Part shown: positions 35,198 to 47,460 of the stretch, piece by piece
Layout of the letters: every line of letters begins with the position of its first letter
Numbering within the stretch: the first letter of the stretch is position 1
Assembly (NCBI GenBank): GCA_033807775.1
Contig: CM066312.1
Span: forward strand, 25,455,696 to 25,519,695
Length of the DNA: 64,000 bases
From: Saussurea involucrata
Taxonomy: Eukaryota; Streptophyta; Magnoliopsida; Asterales; Asteraceae
Reading direction: 5' to 3'
Notes under the pieces: generated by a model
What the model was told of the DNA's origin: nothing
Seen by the model: only the letters and a program-made list of their open reading frames with translations
Database searches by the model: none
Made by a program: the position numbers and the translations under genes

Positions 35198-35433
35198 TCT
35201 GTCTTGCAGAAGCCTCATGTGCAGATCTGGTATTTAGATTCAGGATGTTCCAGGCACATGACCGGCAATAAGGAGCTGCTAACTTCATTCAAGAACAAAA
35301 TGGGAAGTGCAGTAACCTTTGGAGGAGATCAACAGGGACAGATTAGAGGTTATGGTGTTCTAAATAATGGTGGTGTTTCAGTTTCTAAGGTTGCTTATGT
35401 TGAAGGATTAAATCATAATCTGCTCAGCATAAG
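35198..35433 (+). pseudogene. Copia A protease segment, interrupted by Copia B
   Basis: It has IWYLDSGCSRHMTG with the catalytic Asp intact (DSG), then TFGGDQQG and YVEGLNHNLLSI, the usual Copia aspartic protease to integrase transition. The frame is cut at 35433 by Copia B and continues in phase at 48428 (SQLCDHG). Confidence 0.88.
35429..35433. other. Target-site duplication ATAAG, left copy, Copia B
   Basis: ATAAG precedes TGTTGATCC and recurs at 48423-48427. Confidence 0.92.
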
Positions 35434-36381
35434 TGTTGATCCAAACCCTCAGTGATTTGATAATGACCCTCTCTTAAACACTTAGTGAAAATTGTAAGTA
35501 AACAACATGTATTAGAATTTCACTATCGCTGATAAATACTAGGACTTTACAGTACCGCTGATAGGAACTCTCGTTCTTTAGATTAGACATTCAGCAAACA
35601 CTGTTCATCCAGTAGCTCTGAGCCTGTTCAGTCTCTGTGATGATCGCTGATAGTTTAGTTGTTTACTTATGATCCCTGAAGACAAGTTTCACGTCAACAT
35701 AGGTTCTACGCTGAAGTCGAAGATCAAGCCCAAGAACCAGCGACAAGTCTACTAATGAACTGATGCGGATATCAGCGAAGCAAGATCTGTCCACTCAACG
35801 TGAAGTATCAAGTAGAAGACTTCAGCAATCGCTGAGCTTTATCATTTGCTGATAAAGAACTGTTTAACGAACGCTCATCATGAGGTCTACTCTACAAGTT
35901 ACTTTTGTCTATCCCCTTGCACGTCTCCATACGAAATGTCAGAACGGACCTCCCTTCTGTCTAGAATCGTACAACAAACTCTGATTCTACACTGTGCACC
36001 ATGCGGCAACTAAGGTTGTCTATAAAGGTCAAAACATGCAACCACTCAGCTGCTACCACGTGTAAAGTAACACTGCCATGCATTAAATGCATGCAGTATA
36101 TAAGAAGAACCCTACTTCAGAATTGAAGTGCTTGACCATCTTCTTCTTTCTCTCTTAGTATTAGAATATTATTCGTAATATTCTTATCTCCTTTCTATCT
36201 TAATTCTAGTGCAAGAAACTTAGTGTTCTTAACTTGTTTAGATTAGGTTAATCCTTAATCTTGTTCCACAACAAGTTGTAAATTGTTATAAGATTTATCA
36301 ATAAACAATTTAGAAAGTAAAAATCGTGTGTTTGTATTCAACCCCCCTTCTACAAACTTGTATAACCCTTCGGGACCAACA
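35434..36381 (+). repeat. 5' LTR of Copia B
   Basis: 948 bp. It contains at least six CGCTG/CAGCG words, a G-box CACGTG (36057-36062), the palindrome CATGCATT-A-AATGCATG (36077-36093) and TATATAAG (36097-36104). All are conserved in the 3' LTR. Confidence 0.9.
36057..36104 (+). promoter_or_regulatory. Copia B LTR promoter: G-box, RY palindrome and TATA box
   Basis: Within 48 bp lie CACGTG, a perfect CATGCATT/AATGCATG palindrome carrying two CATGCA (RY) words, and TATATAAG. RY plus G-box is the combination known from seed and ABA-type plant promoters (B3 and bZIP factors). Tissue specificity is inference. Confidence 0.65.
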
Positions 36382-36383
36382 AG

Positions 36384-36395
36384 TGGTATCAGAGC
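36384..36395 (+). other. Primer-binding site of Copia B
   Basis: TGGTATCAGAGC two bases after the 5' LTR. Confidence 0.9.
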
Positions 36396-36462
36396 AGATT
36401 TGTTTAATCTCATAAACAAGATCTTATCTATACTAATCTCTTCTTCCTCGCTATTTCTTAAA

Positions 36463-38676
36463 ATGGCCACCAACACAAACACTAACTATATTGACAACGG
36501 TTCTCTTGCAAAACCCCCTAGATTTTCCAAAGATAACTTTAATCTGTGGAAAAATAGGATGATTCTCTTCTTAGAAGGTGTAGACCCTACTATGCCTTAC
36601 TATCTTGAAAACGACCCATATATTCCTGTTAGAATTGATCCTGAAGTTGCATCCGCTGAGAATAGAGTTGTTATTCCAGAAAGGTTGGTTCCCAAGGAAA
36701 TTCATATGTGGACTGATGAAGATAAGAAGAAAGTGGCTATCGACACTAAAGCCAGATCCATTCTTTCCATGACCCTTCCTGACGAAGTCTACCATTCCGT
36801 CATGAACCTGAAAACCTCCAAAGCCATGTGGGACACAATCTTTGTCCAGTATGAAGGTACATCTAAAGTCCAGGAGTCACGTAAGATCAACCTGGTAAGA
36901 CAGTACGAAAGCTTCATTTGCGGTAAGAATGAATCTCTCTCTGAAGTACACCAACGTTTTAACTGCTTAATAATAGATCTAAAAACTGTTGGTAAGGAAT
37001 ATTCTAACTTTGAAGTACTGACAAAGTTCTTAGAATGTTTACCTGAAAGCTGGGACAATTATTCAATGTGTCTCAAGCTATCAAAGGATCTAAAATCCAT
37101 GACTCTTTCTACCTTATATGGCACGATGCTTAATCATGAGCAGTCGAGTCATCTTAAGAAGAATCTTGTAAAAGATTCCAAAAGCACCCATGTTGCTTTA
37201 ATCTCAGAGTCACCTACCACTCAGCGATCGACTATCACTATCACTGAGTTGGAGACTAACTCTGAATGTTCATCAGATCCTGACTCTTCAGATCTTGATG
37301 AATCTATGGCTCTCCTTTCTAATAAATTCAGGAGATTCGCCAATAAGAAAAATTTCAGAAAGAACAAACCTTTTGCTATTACTGACAAGCCAAGATCATC
37401 AACTCCTGTTGATAAGGCTACTGCTACTTGCTATAACTGTGAAAATATAGGACATTTTGCTAGCGAGTGCAGGTCAAAGAAAGTCTCTAGATCCTCAGCT
37501 TTTCCCAAGAAAAACTTTACTCCCAAGACTAGAGATGAAAAATACAAAAAGCTGAAAGAAAGGTATTCAAAGCTGAAAACCTTTAAGAAGAAAGGGAAAG
37601 GCCTGATGGCTGACTATGATTGGGCTGCCTCTGACGAAGAAGAATCATCTGACTCTGAAGATGTTGAAGCCAATCTCTGTCTCATGGCCAAACTTGAAGA
37701 TGAGGAAGAAAAGTGTGACATTCCCTCTACTTCAACATCTGCTACTAAGGTATCACCTTTCTTCTTTACCAATATTTTATATATTGATGAAGCTGATAGT
37801 CTTCGAAAAATCGATCTTCTGACCAGAAGTTTATATGAAGCCATGAATGACAAAACTGTTATTGAAAATCAAAACCTTGATCACGCTGAATAGCTTAAAA
37901 ACTGTCACCTTCAAATAGAAAATATTTCTAAAATTGAAGAAGATTTTAAAGATCAAGTTCATATCAATCAACTAGTCAAAATCGAGCGCGAAGAAGCTAT
38001 CGCTGCATTAAAAGCTGAAAAAGATACTGTTGATGGATGGTATAAATCCTCAACAACGATCACTGAGATAATTAAGTCTCAGATTCCCCCGAGTGATAAA
38101 CGTGGTCTTGGTTACAAAGATGAAACTCTAGAACCAACCACTGACCGTTCCATGCTTAAGTTTGGAATGTTCGTACCCTCTATCCCTGACACTTTCTCTT
38201 CTCAGTGTTCCTCTTCAAAACCTCCCATCCCTGAGGAAATCTCTACCTTAACTTCTAAAGGTAAAGAGAAAATTGTTTATCCAAAACCTAACTCAGTCTC
38301 TAAAGACAAAGGTAAAGGAATTGCTTTTAACCAAAAACCTCAGAAGGGTACCTTTGTACCTAAGCTGAATTTTTCTAAAGCTTCAGTGACTTATCCCTCT
38401 ACTTCTAAGAACAAGATCCCTGGATTTATTCAGCGATCTACTCCTAGACTTAAAGTGGATATAACTGGTAAGAAATCTGAAGAACTGATAGTTCCTCTCA
38501 TTTCCAATACCAAAGGTATACTTTGTGCTAGCCCTGCTCATTTAAAACTAACGGCTAAGCATGCAAATGGTCCTAAGACTACTTTTAGTTATAGGAAATG
38601 TTATCATTGTGGACTTACAAATCATATTGCTAGTAAGTGCCCTACAGGCACCAAAGTTGAAAAGAAGCTAAGGTGA
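36463..38676 (+). pseudogene. Copia B gag with two zinc knuckles
   Basis: The ATG at 36463 (MATNTNTNYI) fits the 5' leader length and the Copia A gag start. The N-terminal capsid region (NLWKNRM...MWDTIFVQYEG...LVRQYESF...FLECLPESWDNY) is followed by a CCHC knuckle at 37429-37470 (CYNCENIGHFASEC, about residue 323), a basic then acidic stretch, a TAG at 37891 replacing an expected Gln, a helical linker with GWYKSSTTITEIIKSQ and GLGYKD, and a second CCHC knuckle at 38599-38640 (CYHCGLTNHIASKC). A TGA at 38674 follows a frameshift. The lost C-terminus continues in another frame to WVPKSN-stop near 38788. Confidence 0.88.
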
Positions 38677-38765
38677 AGATTATTGCTCCCAAGGCAAAGA
38701 AGACCACTGAGGTTAAGAAATTAACCAAAGTGAAGACTGACAAAGCTGAATCTTTAAATGCTGTG

Positions 38766-38891
38766 AAGTGGGTGCCCAAGTCAAACTAATGGTTAAGAGA
38801 TTATTGCTTCCATTCCATCTACCTCCACTGACAAGTGTGTACACATGATGAAATGGGTGCCCAAGTCAAACTAATCTTCCTTTGTTTGCAG
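38766..38891 (+). promoter_or_regulatory. Copia B gag/pol junction: duplicated WVPKSN-stop and acceptor-like tract
   Basis: TGGGTGCCCAAGTCAAACTAA occurs twice about 86 bp apart (near 38768 and 38854), each encoding WVPKSN and a stop. The second is followed by a TCTTCCTTTGTTTGCAG tract, after which the protease frame (VNKGIWYL) begins. Copia A has one WVPKKN-stop followed by CTGTCTTGCAG. The tracts look like 3' splice sites. Translation by frameshift or reinitiation is the alternative. Confidence 0.5.
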
Positions 38892-41800
38892 GTTAACAAG
38901 GGTATCTGGTATCTCAATAGCGGATGCTCTAGACACATGACTGGTAAGAAGAACCTGCTCACTGAGTATAAGGAAGAGAAGGGCCCCTCTGTGACTTTCG
39001 GTGGAAACGGAAAAGGACATACCCAAGGGTTTGGTGTACTCCCTAATGGTACAACAACCTTCAGAAGAGTCGCATATGTTGAAGGGCTGAAGCACAATCT
39101 TCTAAGCATCAGTCAGCTTTGCGACATGGATAACAAAGTAATCTTTACTAAGGAATCCTGCTTTGTCGCTGACAAAAAGGAGAAGATAGCTCTCAGCGGT
39201 TATCGTTTGGAAAATGTTTATGTAATAAACATGGACTTAACAACCACTGAGAACTCATGTTTCTTCTCAAAATCCTCATATGATGTCAACTGGTTATGGC
39301 ATAAGAGGCTCTCTCATCTAAACTTCAAGACACTGAACACTCTATCTTCTAAAGAGTTAGTTACTGGTCTACCTAAACACTCATACGCCAAAGAGTCCTT
39401 ATGTTCAGCGTGTGAGAAAGGTAAGTAGACCAAAGCAAGCTTCAAGTCAAAGCAAGTCTCCTCAGTGTCATCTCCTCTACAACTTCTCCATATGGATTTG
39501 TTTGGCCCTGTTAACAAACAATCCATCGCTGGAAAGAAATATACACTGGTCATAGTTGATGAATTCTCTCGCTTTACCTGGGTAATGTTTCTCCGTTCTA
39601 AGAGTGACACCCCTGAAGAACTCATCACCTTTGTCAGGAAAATGGAAGTCCTGAACAATATGACCGTTCGCTCAATAAGGAGTGATCATGGGACTGAATT
39701 CAAAAATAGTTCTCTTGATTCCTTCTTTGAGAGTAAGGGTATTTCTCACAACTTCACTTCAGTGAGAACACCGCAACAATATGGAGTCGCTGAAAGAAGA
39801 AATAGAACTATCATTGAAGCTACACGTTCAATGCTCAGCGATTCTCACCTGCCTACTCAGTTTTGGGCAGAAGCTATCAACACTGCTTGTTTTACGCAAA
39901 ACAGGTCGATGATAGTCAAAAGATTCAAAAAGACAGCCTATGAACTTTTTCATGGGGGAAAGCCTTCAATTAGCTTTCTTCACATCTTTGGATGTCAGTG
40001 TTTCATACTGAACAACAGAGATGCCCTTGGAAAGTTTGATCCTAAGGCTGATGATGGAATCTTTCTTGCATATTCTTCAATCTCCAAAGCCTTCAGAGTC
40101 TTCAATCGTAGAAGACAGACTGTAGAAGAAACTATTCACGTCACCTTTGACGAATCCCGTTCAGCGAATTCTAGACCTTCTGCTGATACTGAAGAACTGA
40201 ATCAATAGATGTTTTCTCATCTTGGTGATTCAGAAGACATTCCCACTCCTCATGCTCATCCCGTTGAAGATGATGGTCCTACTATCATCCCAACCATGCA
40301 GAATAGTGAAGCTGAAACTTCATGGGTCTCAGCTGTTCCTCTAAACACTATGCCTGCTTCTGAACCAAATGTCTCAGACATTCCATCTACTTCTCAGCAA
40401 TCAGTGAATGTAATGACATCTGCACCTACTCCTTTCTTGACTGATATACCAAAAGTTGCTGAAGCCTCATCCTCAGCCCCTCAAGTTCAGGTTGAGTCAG
40501 CGACTCATGCTCCGGCTCAGCGATGGACTATTAATCACCCAATTGATCAAATACTTGGTGATCCAAACGCTGGTGTTCAGACTCGACGAAGTGCAGGTAA
40601 TATTTGTTTATTCGTTAACTTTATTTCTCTGATTGAACCAAAGAAAACAGATGATGCCCTCCAAGATCCAAACTGGGTCAGCGCTATGCAAGAAGAGCTG
40701 ACTGAATTTGAAAGAAACAAAGTTTGGAAGCTTGTTCCTCGTCCGTCCGACAAGTCAGTGATAGGCACTAAATTGGTCTATCGAAATAAGTTGGATGAAC
40801 ATGGAACTGTAACCCGCAACAAGGTTCGACTCATTGCTCAGGGATACAGACAAGAGGAAGGTATAGATTATGACGAAACCTTTGCTCCAGTAGCAAGACT
40901 AGAAGCCATTCGTCTTTTCTTAGCATACGCTGTACACAAAGACTTCAAAGTGTATCAAATGGATGTCAAGTCAACGTTCCTTAATGGAAAGCTGAATGAA
41001 TTAGTCTACGTGGAACAACCTCCAGGATTCTCAGATCCTAAGCATCCAGGTTATGTTTATAAACTGGATAAGGCACTTTATGGCTTAAAGCAAGCTCCTC
41101 GTGCATGGTATGATACTCTCTCTACTTATCTCCATATTGAACAATTTGAGCGTGGTAAAATCGATAAGACTCTATTTTTCAGGAAAGTAAAAGGTCATAT
41201 TATTCTTGTTCAGATATATGTTGATGACATTATATTTGGTTCTACTAACCATGACCTTTGTACTCGTTTCGCTGATAGAATGAAAGCAGAGTATAAAATG
41301 AGTATGATGGGTGCGCTAACGTATTTCCTTGGTCTTCAGATAAAACAAAATAAAAAGGGAACTTTCATTAATCAGGGAAAGTATGTTAAAGATATGCTGA
41401 AGAAATTTGATTTAACTCAGAGTTCAGCTATGAAAACCCCTATGGCACCACCGCTGACACTAAACAAGGATCCTTTTGGAATACCTGTTAATGTCACGAC
41501 GTACCGTGGGATGATCGGCTTTCTTCTATATCTTACAGCTAGCCGACCTGCTATTATGTACGTAACCTGTTTGTGTGCACGATATTAACCTGAACCTAAG
41601 GAATCTCATATGATCGATGTAAAGCGAATCTTTCGTTACCTTACAGGTACTCCTAACCTAGGTCGTTGGTATCCCAAAGATTCAGGGTTTGATCAAATCG
41701 CCTATTCAGATAGTGATTTTGCAGGTTGTAAGATGGATAGGAAAAGCACCATAGGAGGATGTCAGCTCCTAGGTAGAAAGCTGGTGAGTTGGACAAGTAA

Positions 41801-42164
41801 AAAGCAAAACTCAGTGTCCACCTCCACCGCTGAAGCTGAGTACGTAGCTGCTAGAAGCTGTTGTTCTCAAGTCTTGTGGATGAGAAATCAACTACTGGAC
41901 TATGACCTTCAGCTCTCGAAAATTCCAATCTATTGTGACAACACAAGTGCCATCGCTATAGCCAACAATCTAGTGCTACACTCAAAGACCAAACACATCG
42001 AAATCAGGTATCATTTTATCAGAGATCATGTGATGAATGGTGATATAGAACTTCACTTTATCCCAACTGACTTTCAGTTAGCTGATCTTTTCACCAAACC
42101 TCTTGATGAGACAAGATTTAACTTTCTCATCAGCGAGCTTGGGATGCTGAACTTTGAAGAATAA
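38892..42164 (+). pseudogene. Copia B pol: protease, integrase, RT, RNase H
   Basis: One frame spans the region with three premature stops: TAG 39426, TAG 40206 and TAA 41586, each in place of Gln. The protease reads YLNSGCSRHMTG, so the catalytic Asp is Asn (38916-38918). The integrase has an HX4H...CX2C finger (HKRLSH, CSAC), catalytic Asp in HMDLFGP and SDHGTEF, and Glu exactly 35 residues after the second Asp. RT has the QMDVKSTFLNG, YGLKQAPRAWY and YVDDIIFGST motifs. RNase H has DSDFAGC, TAEAEYVA and ADLFTKPLD. It ends at 42164 (LGMLNFEE). Domain order protease-integrase-RT-RNase H is diagnostic for Ty1/Copia. Confidence 0.93.
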
Positions 42165-42469
42165 AATCTTCAGCGGTTCGCATTTGATCAGCGACAGGAT
42201 AAAACCAACTAGTATAACCCATTCTATCATCTTCTCTCTGAACAAACTTGACTCGCTGATGTTAAGGTATGATCTCTCTTTACTCGCTGACGTTCGCAAA
42301 TGAATGCAAGATTTCAAAACAAATTGTATCGCTGCATATCTCTTCCTTATCAGCAATACTTTGAAATTTCTAAAACAAACACTGATATTTCTATTCAGTG
42401 CTTCATTTTTTAAAAAAAAAGTGTCTCTGAGCTTTCAAAAACCTCAGAGACATCCTAAAATGTGAAAGG

Positions 42470-42770
42470 ACGTTTGTGACGTAATCAAACGGATAAACCC
42501 TGGCACGTTCTTTTTCTGACACACGTTTGCACGTTTCGTTTTCTCATCCAATCAAATGCAAAAACGTGTCCGTGTCATGATGAAAAACTTTCCCGCTCTA
42601 GTTTTTCTCTCTCTCTATTCTCACTATATAAACCATTTCGAGTTTATATTTTTCCTTTACGCGAACAACTTCTCCTACAAGAAAAGAATTACTGTTGCAT
42701 CTTGAACTCATGTTTCCAGAAACTGTTCATCTTCTTCTTCAACAACAAGGTTAATATTCTTATTATTTAC
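42470..42770 (+). promoter_or_regulatory. Promoter-like region upstream of Copia B third ORF
   Basis: Between pol and the third ORF lie a TGACGTAA word (near 42477), several ACGT words, CCAATCAAATG (near 42548), a CTCTCTCTCT pyrimidine patch and TATATAAA (42625-42632). A CAACAAG/GTTAAT donor-like site (near 42750) and a TGATTAACAG acceptor-like site (ends near 43147, just before the ATG) could define a 5' leader intron. It resembles a plant nuclear gene promoter. No transcript evidence is available. Confidence 0.5.
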
Positions 42771-44613
42771 CTGTTTTAACTTGTTTCTGATCTTCTCATT
42801 GTTTCTACAAGATCAAACAAAAGAACTTTTAAAAATGAAATCATTTCTTTCATGGTTTTATGAACACAACCTTCATGGTTGTTCTTCAAGTTTACACCTC
42901 AAAATCTTTAAAGTTGAAACCTCATATGTTTTTCCAGAATCCTTATCTTTTAAGAAAGAGGAAACTGGAAAATAAGACATTCACTAGTATTTGTCTCTTT
43001 TTGTCAAAACTAGAAAAACCCTAATCTTCATTAAGACATCTTTGGTCTAAATGAAATGGACTAAACTCAACAACATCTTATTGGAAAATCTTTCCACATT
43101 AAGACATTGTTCTTTATCTCTTCTTCATGTTTATATGTGATTAACAGAAATGGCATCTTCTACTGCTGCTCCTACTACTGAGAAATCTCCTACTTCTGAG
43201 AAACTGAATCACATCAAGGCTTCTCAGGTCAAGTTCACGCTTGAGAAAGTCACTTTCAACAACAACAATCTCTATGCGCTTTTCGATTTTCCTCCGAAAA
43301 AGCAAGCCAGGCATCTGGATGATGCTGTAAACTTTCTCAAAACCTATTGCTTATCTACAGCCCTCACTACCGTACCCCCTGCCCATAAATTCCTTCTATC
43401 CCAGTTCTGGTATACTGCCAGACGAGCTCAGGTTCCTTCATCCAAAGACCCTGAGAAACTACTTGATGTCATTCTCTGTGACACCAAATTTGGCACCACC
43501 AAAATCAACCCCGCCATTATCAGGCGTGCACTCAACCTACCCACAGCTACGAAAGAAAAACGCTTTGTCCCTCTGCCAAACCACAAAAACCATGCTGATA
43601 GAGAAGCCATCACTGCATTCTTTGATGCAATGGGTTACACATGGGACACAGGGAGGGATAAATTGCCCGAGAAGAAGCTGACCCTGATCAAGAAATCAAA
43701 GATGCCCAGCGAGATGAACTTCATCTTCACCCACTTGATAAGCTGCATGACAGCGAAGTCCGGCTCCTCTGATCAAGCCGCTCAACCTCAGGAAGCAATG
43801 GGCTATGCATTGCTGAAAGGTCTCCATGTTGACTGGGCCTCGATCATCTATGACGATCTTGTGTTCAGAGTAGATATGGCTGATAGACCATCATGGGTTC
43901 CATATCCCAGATTCATCAGCGCCGTCTTTCTACAAGGACTTGGCCCTAAGGTGCTCGACTTCAGCCCCATGCCAAACGAGGTACGTCTTTGTACTCTCTT
44001 ACCTCTTCTCAATCCTCCTTCTTCTACTTCTGCAGCTACTTCAGTGGAAATCCCCACCGCTGATACCCAGGCTGCACCCTCCACTCCTTCTCGTAAAAGG
44101 AAACACTCATCTTCCCAACTTGATTCCAAAAGAATCAAGAAACCCAAGGAGCAACCCTCCAAGCCATCAACGGCTGAAGACTCCACGACTCACCTTATAC
44201 AAGAGTCACAGGATAGTTTCGTGGTACGCTCTGCCACAGCTGCTCAAGCCACCCCTTCCATCCAAACCTCAACGTCTCTAAACACTGAGGTTATAAACTT
44301 GGAACTGAACCCACCTCCTTCAGCCTCTCTACAGACTGAAGTGATTGTCAGCGGATCCAACGCTGAACCCCGCACCCAACCAATCTTCTCATCCTTCACT
44401 CCTCCCACTTTTTCTTTGGACACTCCACCAATTTTCCCACCGTTCTCAGGAACCAACGTCATCGTTCATGATTCAGTTGCTGATACTCTACATGCGATGA
44501 TGGAACAAACTTAGGATCTGCAGGCACCTCCATGCGCCAAGGCACTCTCGAAGGCGACATGGAATATCATTCAGGGTTATAAGGTTTCGAAAACTTTGCC
44601 AACCCGCCTGCAG

Positions 44614-44697
44614 GTATACACATAACTCTAAACACTCCTCTCTCTCAACCCCAAACTTCTGAGCTATCCTCTGTTCATAAGTTAATAACTTTTTCAG
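44614..44697 (+). other. Probable sense-strand intron in Copia B third ORF
   Basis: CTGCAG/GTATAC...pyrimidine-rich...TTTTTCAG/GTCC, 84 bp. Splicing joins PPAG to PNLGD in one frame. The interior has stops in the continuing frame and a TTAATAAC branch-like word. Confidence 0.55.
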
Positions 44698-45790
44698 GTC
44701 CTAATTTGGGAGATATCAACAACTCCCTGAAAGACATGGAAACTAAGGTGGAATCTCTCACCACTACTCTCTCCACCAACTCTTCAGCGGTTACAGACGC
44801 TGGAGAAAATCTGAAAAAGCTGACCGAGGGTGTTGATAAGAAAGCCTCCAATGCTGATATGGAGAAGGTAGATGGTAGCATTGCTCAGTTTGCTACCACT
44901 CTAGTCAACAAGTCCACAATCGTCAACGATCTCAACCTCACTAACACCACCCTCGCAACAAACTTCACCACTCTGTCCAGTGAAGTCACAACACTGAAGT
45001 CAGAGATGGTAACTCTTAAGGGTGAGGTCTCCATGGTCAAAGATCTACTTCAGCAAGTCCTCGATCGCCTGAATGCTGCCACTTGTGCTCCTTCACAATT
45101 TACTCAGGTGGATCGAGAAGATCTTCAAAGACTCAATCCTGCTATATCTGGCCTAGAAGACAGGTTAAGCAAGACTGAAACCTGCGTTGGGATCTCTGGC
45201 CTGGAAGATAGGGACCCAATGCATGCTGCTGCTGCTGAGAATGTTGTGTCCTCCCCCATCCATCATGTAGAAGAAGGGGAGAAGACTAAAGAAGACCTTC
45301 CCCATAATGTTGAGGGGGAGAAGAAAACTCTTGAAGACCTTCCCCTAGCAGAGGGGGAGACGAGTTCTACTACTGCTGCTTCTGGACAACCCAGGGAGTT
45401 GAAAACCCTGAGGAAACCGAGAAACCTCCCTCTGTATCTGAGGGGGAGCAACTCGATGAGGAAACTGAAGCTGCTGCTGACGTGACCAAACCTTACGCTG
45501 ATGAGGACGAGTCTGAAGAAGAAGCTGAAGACGATGAAGCTGTCGACATCTCTGACGACGAACCATCGTCAACTCATAAAAATGATGATGATGATGATGA
45601 CGATGATGATGATGATGACTTCTTCTTCGTTGAGCCCAAGAAGGTCCCTGAGAAAGGGATTTCGTTAAAAGAACCATCAGGGGAGACGACTAAGACAAAC
45701 CCTGCAGCGTCTGAAGCTGATAAAGGCAAAAACAAAGGCCTCGCTGCAGAAGGCAATCTGGCCATCCTTCAGATAAAGCTAGTTTGTGAG

Positions 45791-45947
45791 GTACAATATC
45801 TTCTATTCCCTTACTCTGCATCTCTCCTCTATCCCTTCTCAATCTCAATCCTTCTATCCATAAAACCTCTATACACCTAAACCCCATTCTTTTCTCTATC
45901 TCTTTCTTCCCATAATCTTACATAAACGATCACTGTATTTCAGCTAG
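45791..45947 (+). other. Probable second intron in Copia B third ORF
   Basis: The donor GAG/GTACAA closes a codon, and the acceptor CTAG at 45946-45947 opens FSPLLEDP in phase. The interior is pyrimidine-rich with no coding character. A CAG three to five bases upstream is a competing acceptor but would leave an in-frame stop. Confidence 0.45.
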
Positions 45948-47460
45948 TTCTCTCCCCTGCTTGAGGATCCAGCTGAAGTCCCCACTGCTGAACCAACAAT
46001 AATCCCAGCCACAAGAGTTGAAGAAATAATCCCGGTCTTGGATTTAATCACTGAGACCAATGAACCTGAAGAACAACTTCTCTCTCACAAAAACAGACCT
46101 TCCTTAGCTCCTCAAAAGCTAAGTGAAGAGGATCAGAAAAGGAGAGAAGAAATGATCAAGAAGTTCGAGGATCAGCGAATCATCCTCCCTTGCTCCAAAG
46201 TCCCTGTTCCCATAAAGTTCAGGTTATCAAAGAAAGAGTTCGCTGATCATCTTAGAGCCACAAGATTACTCTCCGAAAAGAAGGAAGCTGAAGAAAAAGA
46301 TAAGGCCCTCGCCATCCAGCTTGCCCAAGAATCGGTGAATGACCCCAAACCGAAAAGAACTCCCATCGAAGTCCAACGTCAGTTATGGGAAGACGCCCAG
46401 AAGATCGTTGAAGAAAAGACCAAGGTATCTGATTCTACCTTGGAATGGTGCAAAGAAAGACTGCACTATCGATATCGGGCTGCCAGAATTCACAAGGTGA
46501 TTATTAGAGGAAAAACGACCATAGATGTTCCAGTTGTTAAGGTCGATCTATTCAGAGAAAACGGTACCAAGGAAAACATCTACGCTGCTACGATCAATAA
46601 GTACGGTTTCTCTGAATGGTTGGAGATGCGAATAGTCATTCAGCGATCTACCTCACAATATAAGAGCCATGTCGAGAAAATCATAAATTCTCAGATCGAC
46701 TTGGTTTCTTCTGCTGTGGATATTCCTCCTCCTCCTCCTCCTCTTGAGACTCAACGAACAAAGGCCTCTGCTAAGAAAAAGTCCAAACCATTAGATTCAA
46801 GTCCTCCTATCCGAAACGAAACAGGTATTGGTTTTTCACGTGCTGAAGTACTTGGTCCTGATCCCGATCTCTCAGCGCTGGATACCTCTCTGCCTCCCGG
46901 TGAACGTTTCGTCTCTGATAAAGTCATAAGCAATCCTTATGGTATCTTCTTTCTCGACTACGATGAAGGACAACATTTTCAACGTGTCTCTGAGCTTCCC
47001 ATCACTCCCATTGAACAACTCAGGGATCTCATCTATTGGTGTGAATTCAGACGCTATCTTCAGGCACGATATCTCAAGCCCTTGATCTTTGCTGAAGCAA
47101 AGAATAAACGAGATCAAAGAGTAACGGTCCCTGACTGGATGATACCCAAAACAAAGACCCTTGATGAACTTCTCATTAAGGAAGAACCTTTTTTAAGGCT
47201 GATAGGATTTCCTTGTAATCTTTCTATCTTTATCAGCTTACCTCTTTTGTACTTGTAATTTAAATTTGCTGTACTTGTAATTTTTCTACTCCCCTCTGTA
47301 ATCTTATACGAAGTTAAAAGAAAAATTTCAGCGAATGTACTTTACTCCATCAGTACTTAAAAGATCCCAGAAAACAGTAAAAGGGACAAATATTTTATGA
47401 GTTCTTTTTATCCTTATGTTTTCATACTTAGCAATTTTCTTTGTTGCTATGTCATAATCA

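Larger units (their letters stand above)
43150..47258 (+). pseudogene. Copia B third ORF (env-position protein), with probable introns
   Basis: The ATG at 43150 opens a 454-codon frame. The N-terminal domain (to about residue 275) is followed by KRKHSSS basic and proline-rich stretches. A TAG at 44512 is followed by a likely frameshift, then a GT-AG intron at 44614-44697 restores a GPNLGDI frame. A heptad-rich coiled coil (about 44706-45100), a frameshift near 45395, a run of Asp (45580-45620), a second likely intron (45791-45947), and a C-terminal domain (46000-47200) with KEFADHLRATRLL and RFVSDKVISNPYGIFF follow. The final 18 or so residues are hydrophobic. It sits where Sireviruses place an env-like ORF, but I see no signal peptide. 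Function unknown. Confidence 0.7.

Noticed and set aside
682..36395. TGGTATCAGAGC sites read as tRNA gene fragments
   Set aside because: All lie 2-3 bases after an LTR end and are primer-binding sites; no tRNA cloverleaf surrounds them.
43981..44035. GTACGT...TGCAG as a third intron in Copia B third ORF
   Set aside because: At 55 bp it is short for a plant intron, and splicing would leave the protein-like frame (PSRKRKHSSS) for a low-complexity one. The unspliced frame is better.
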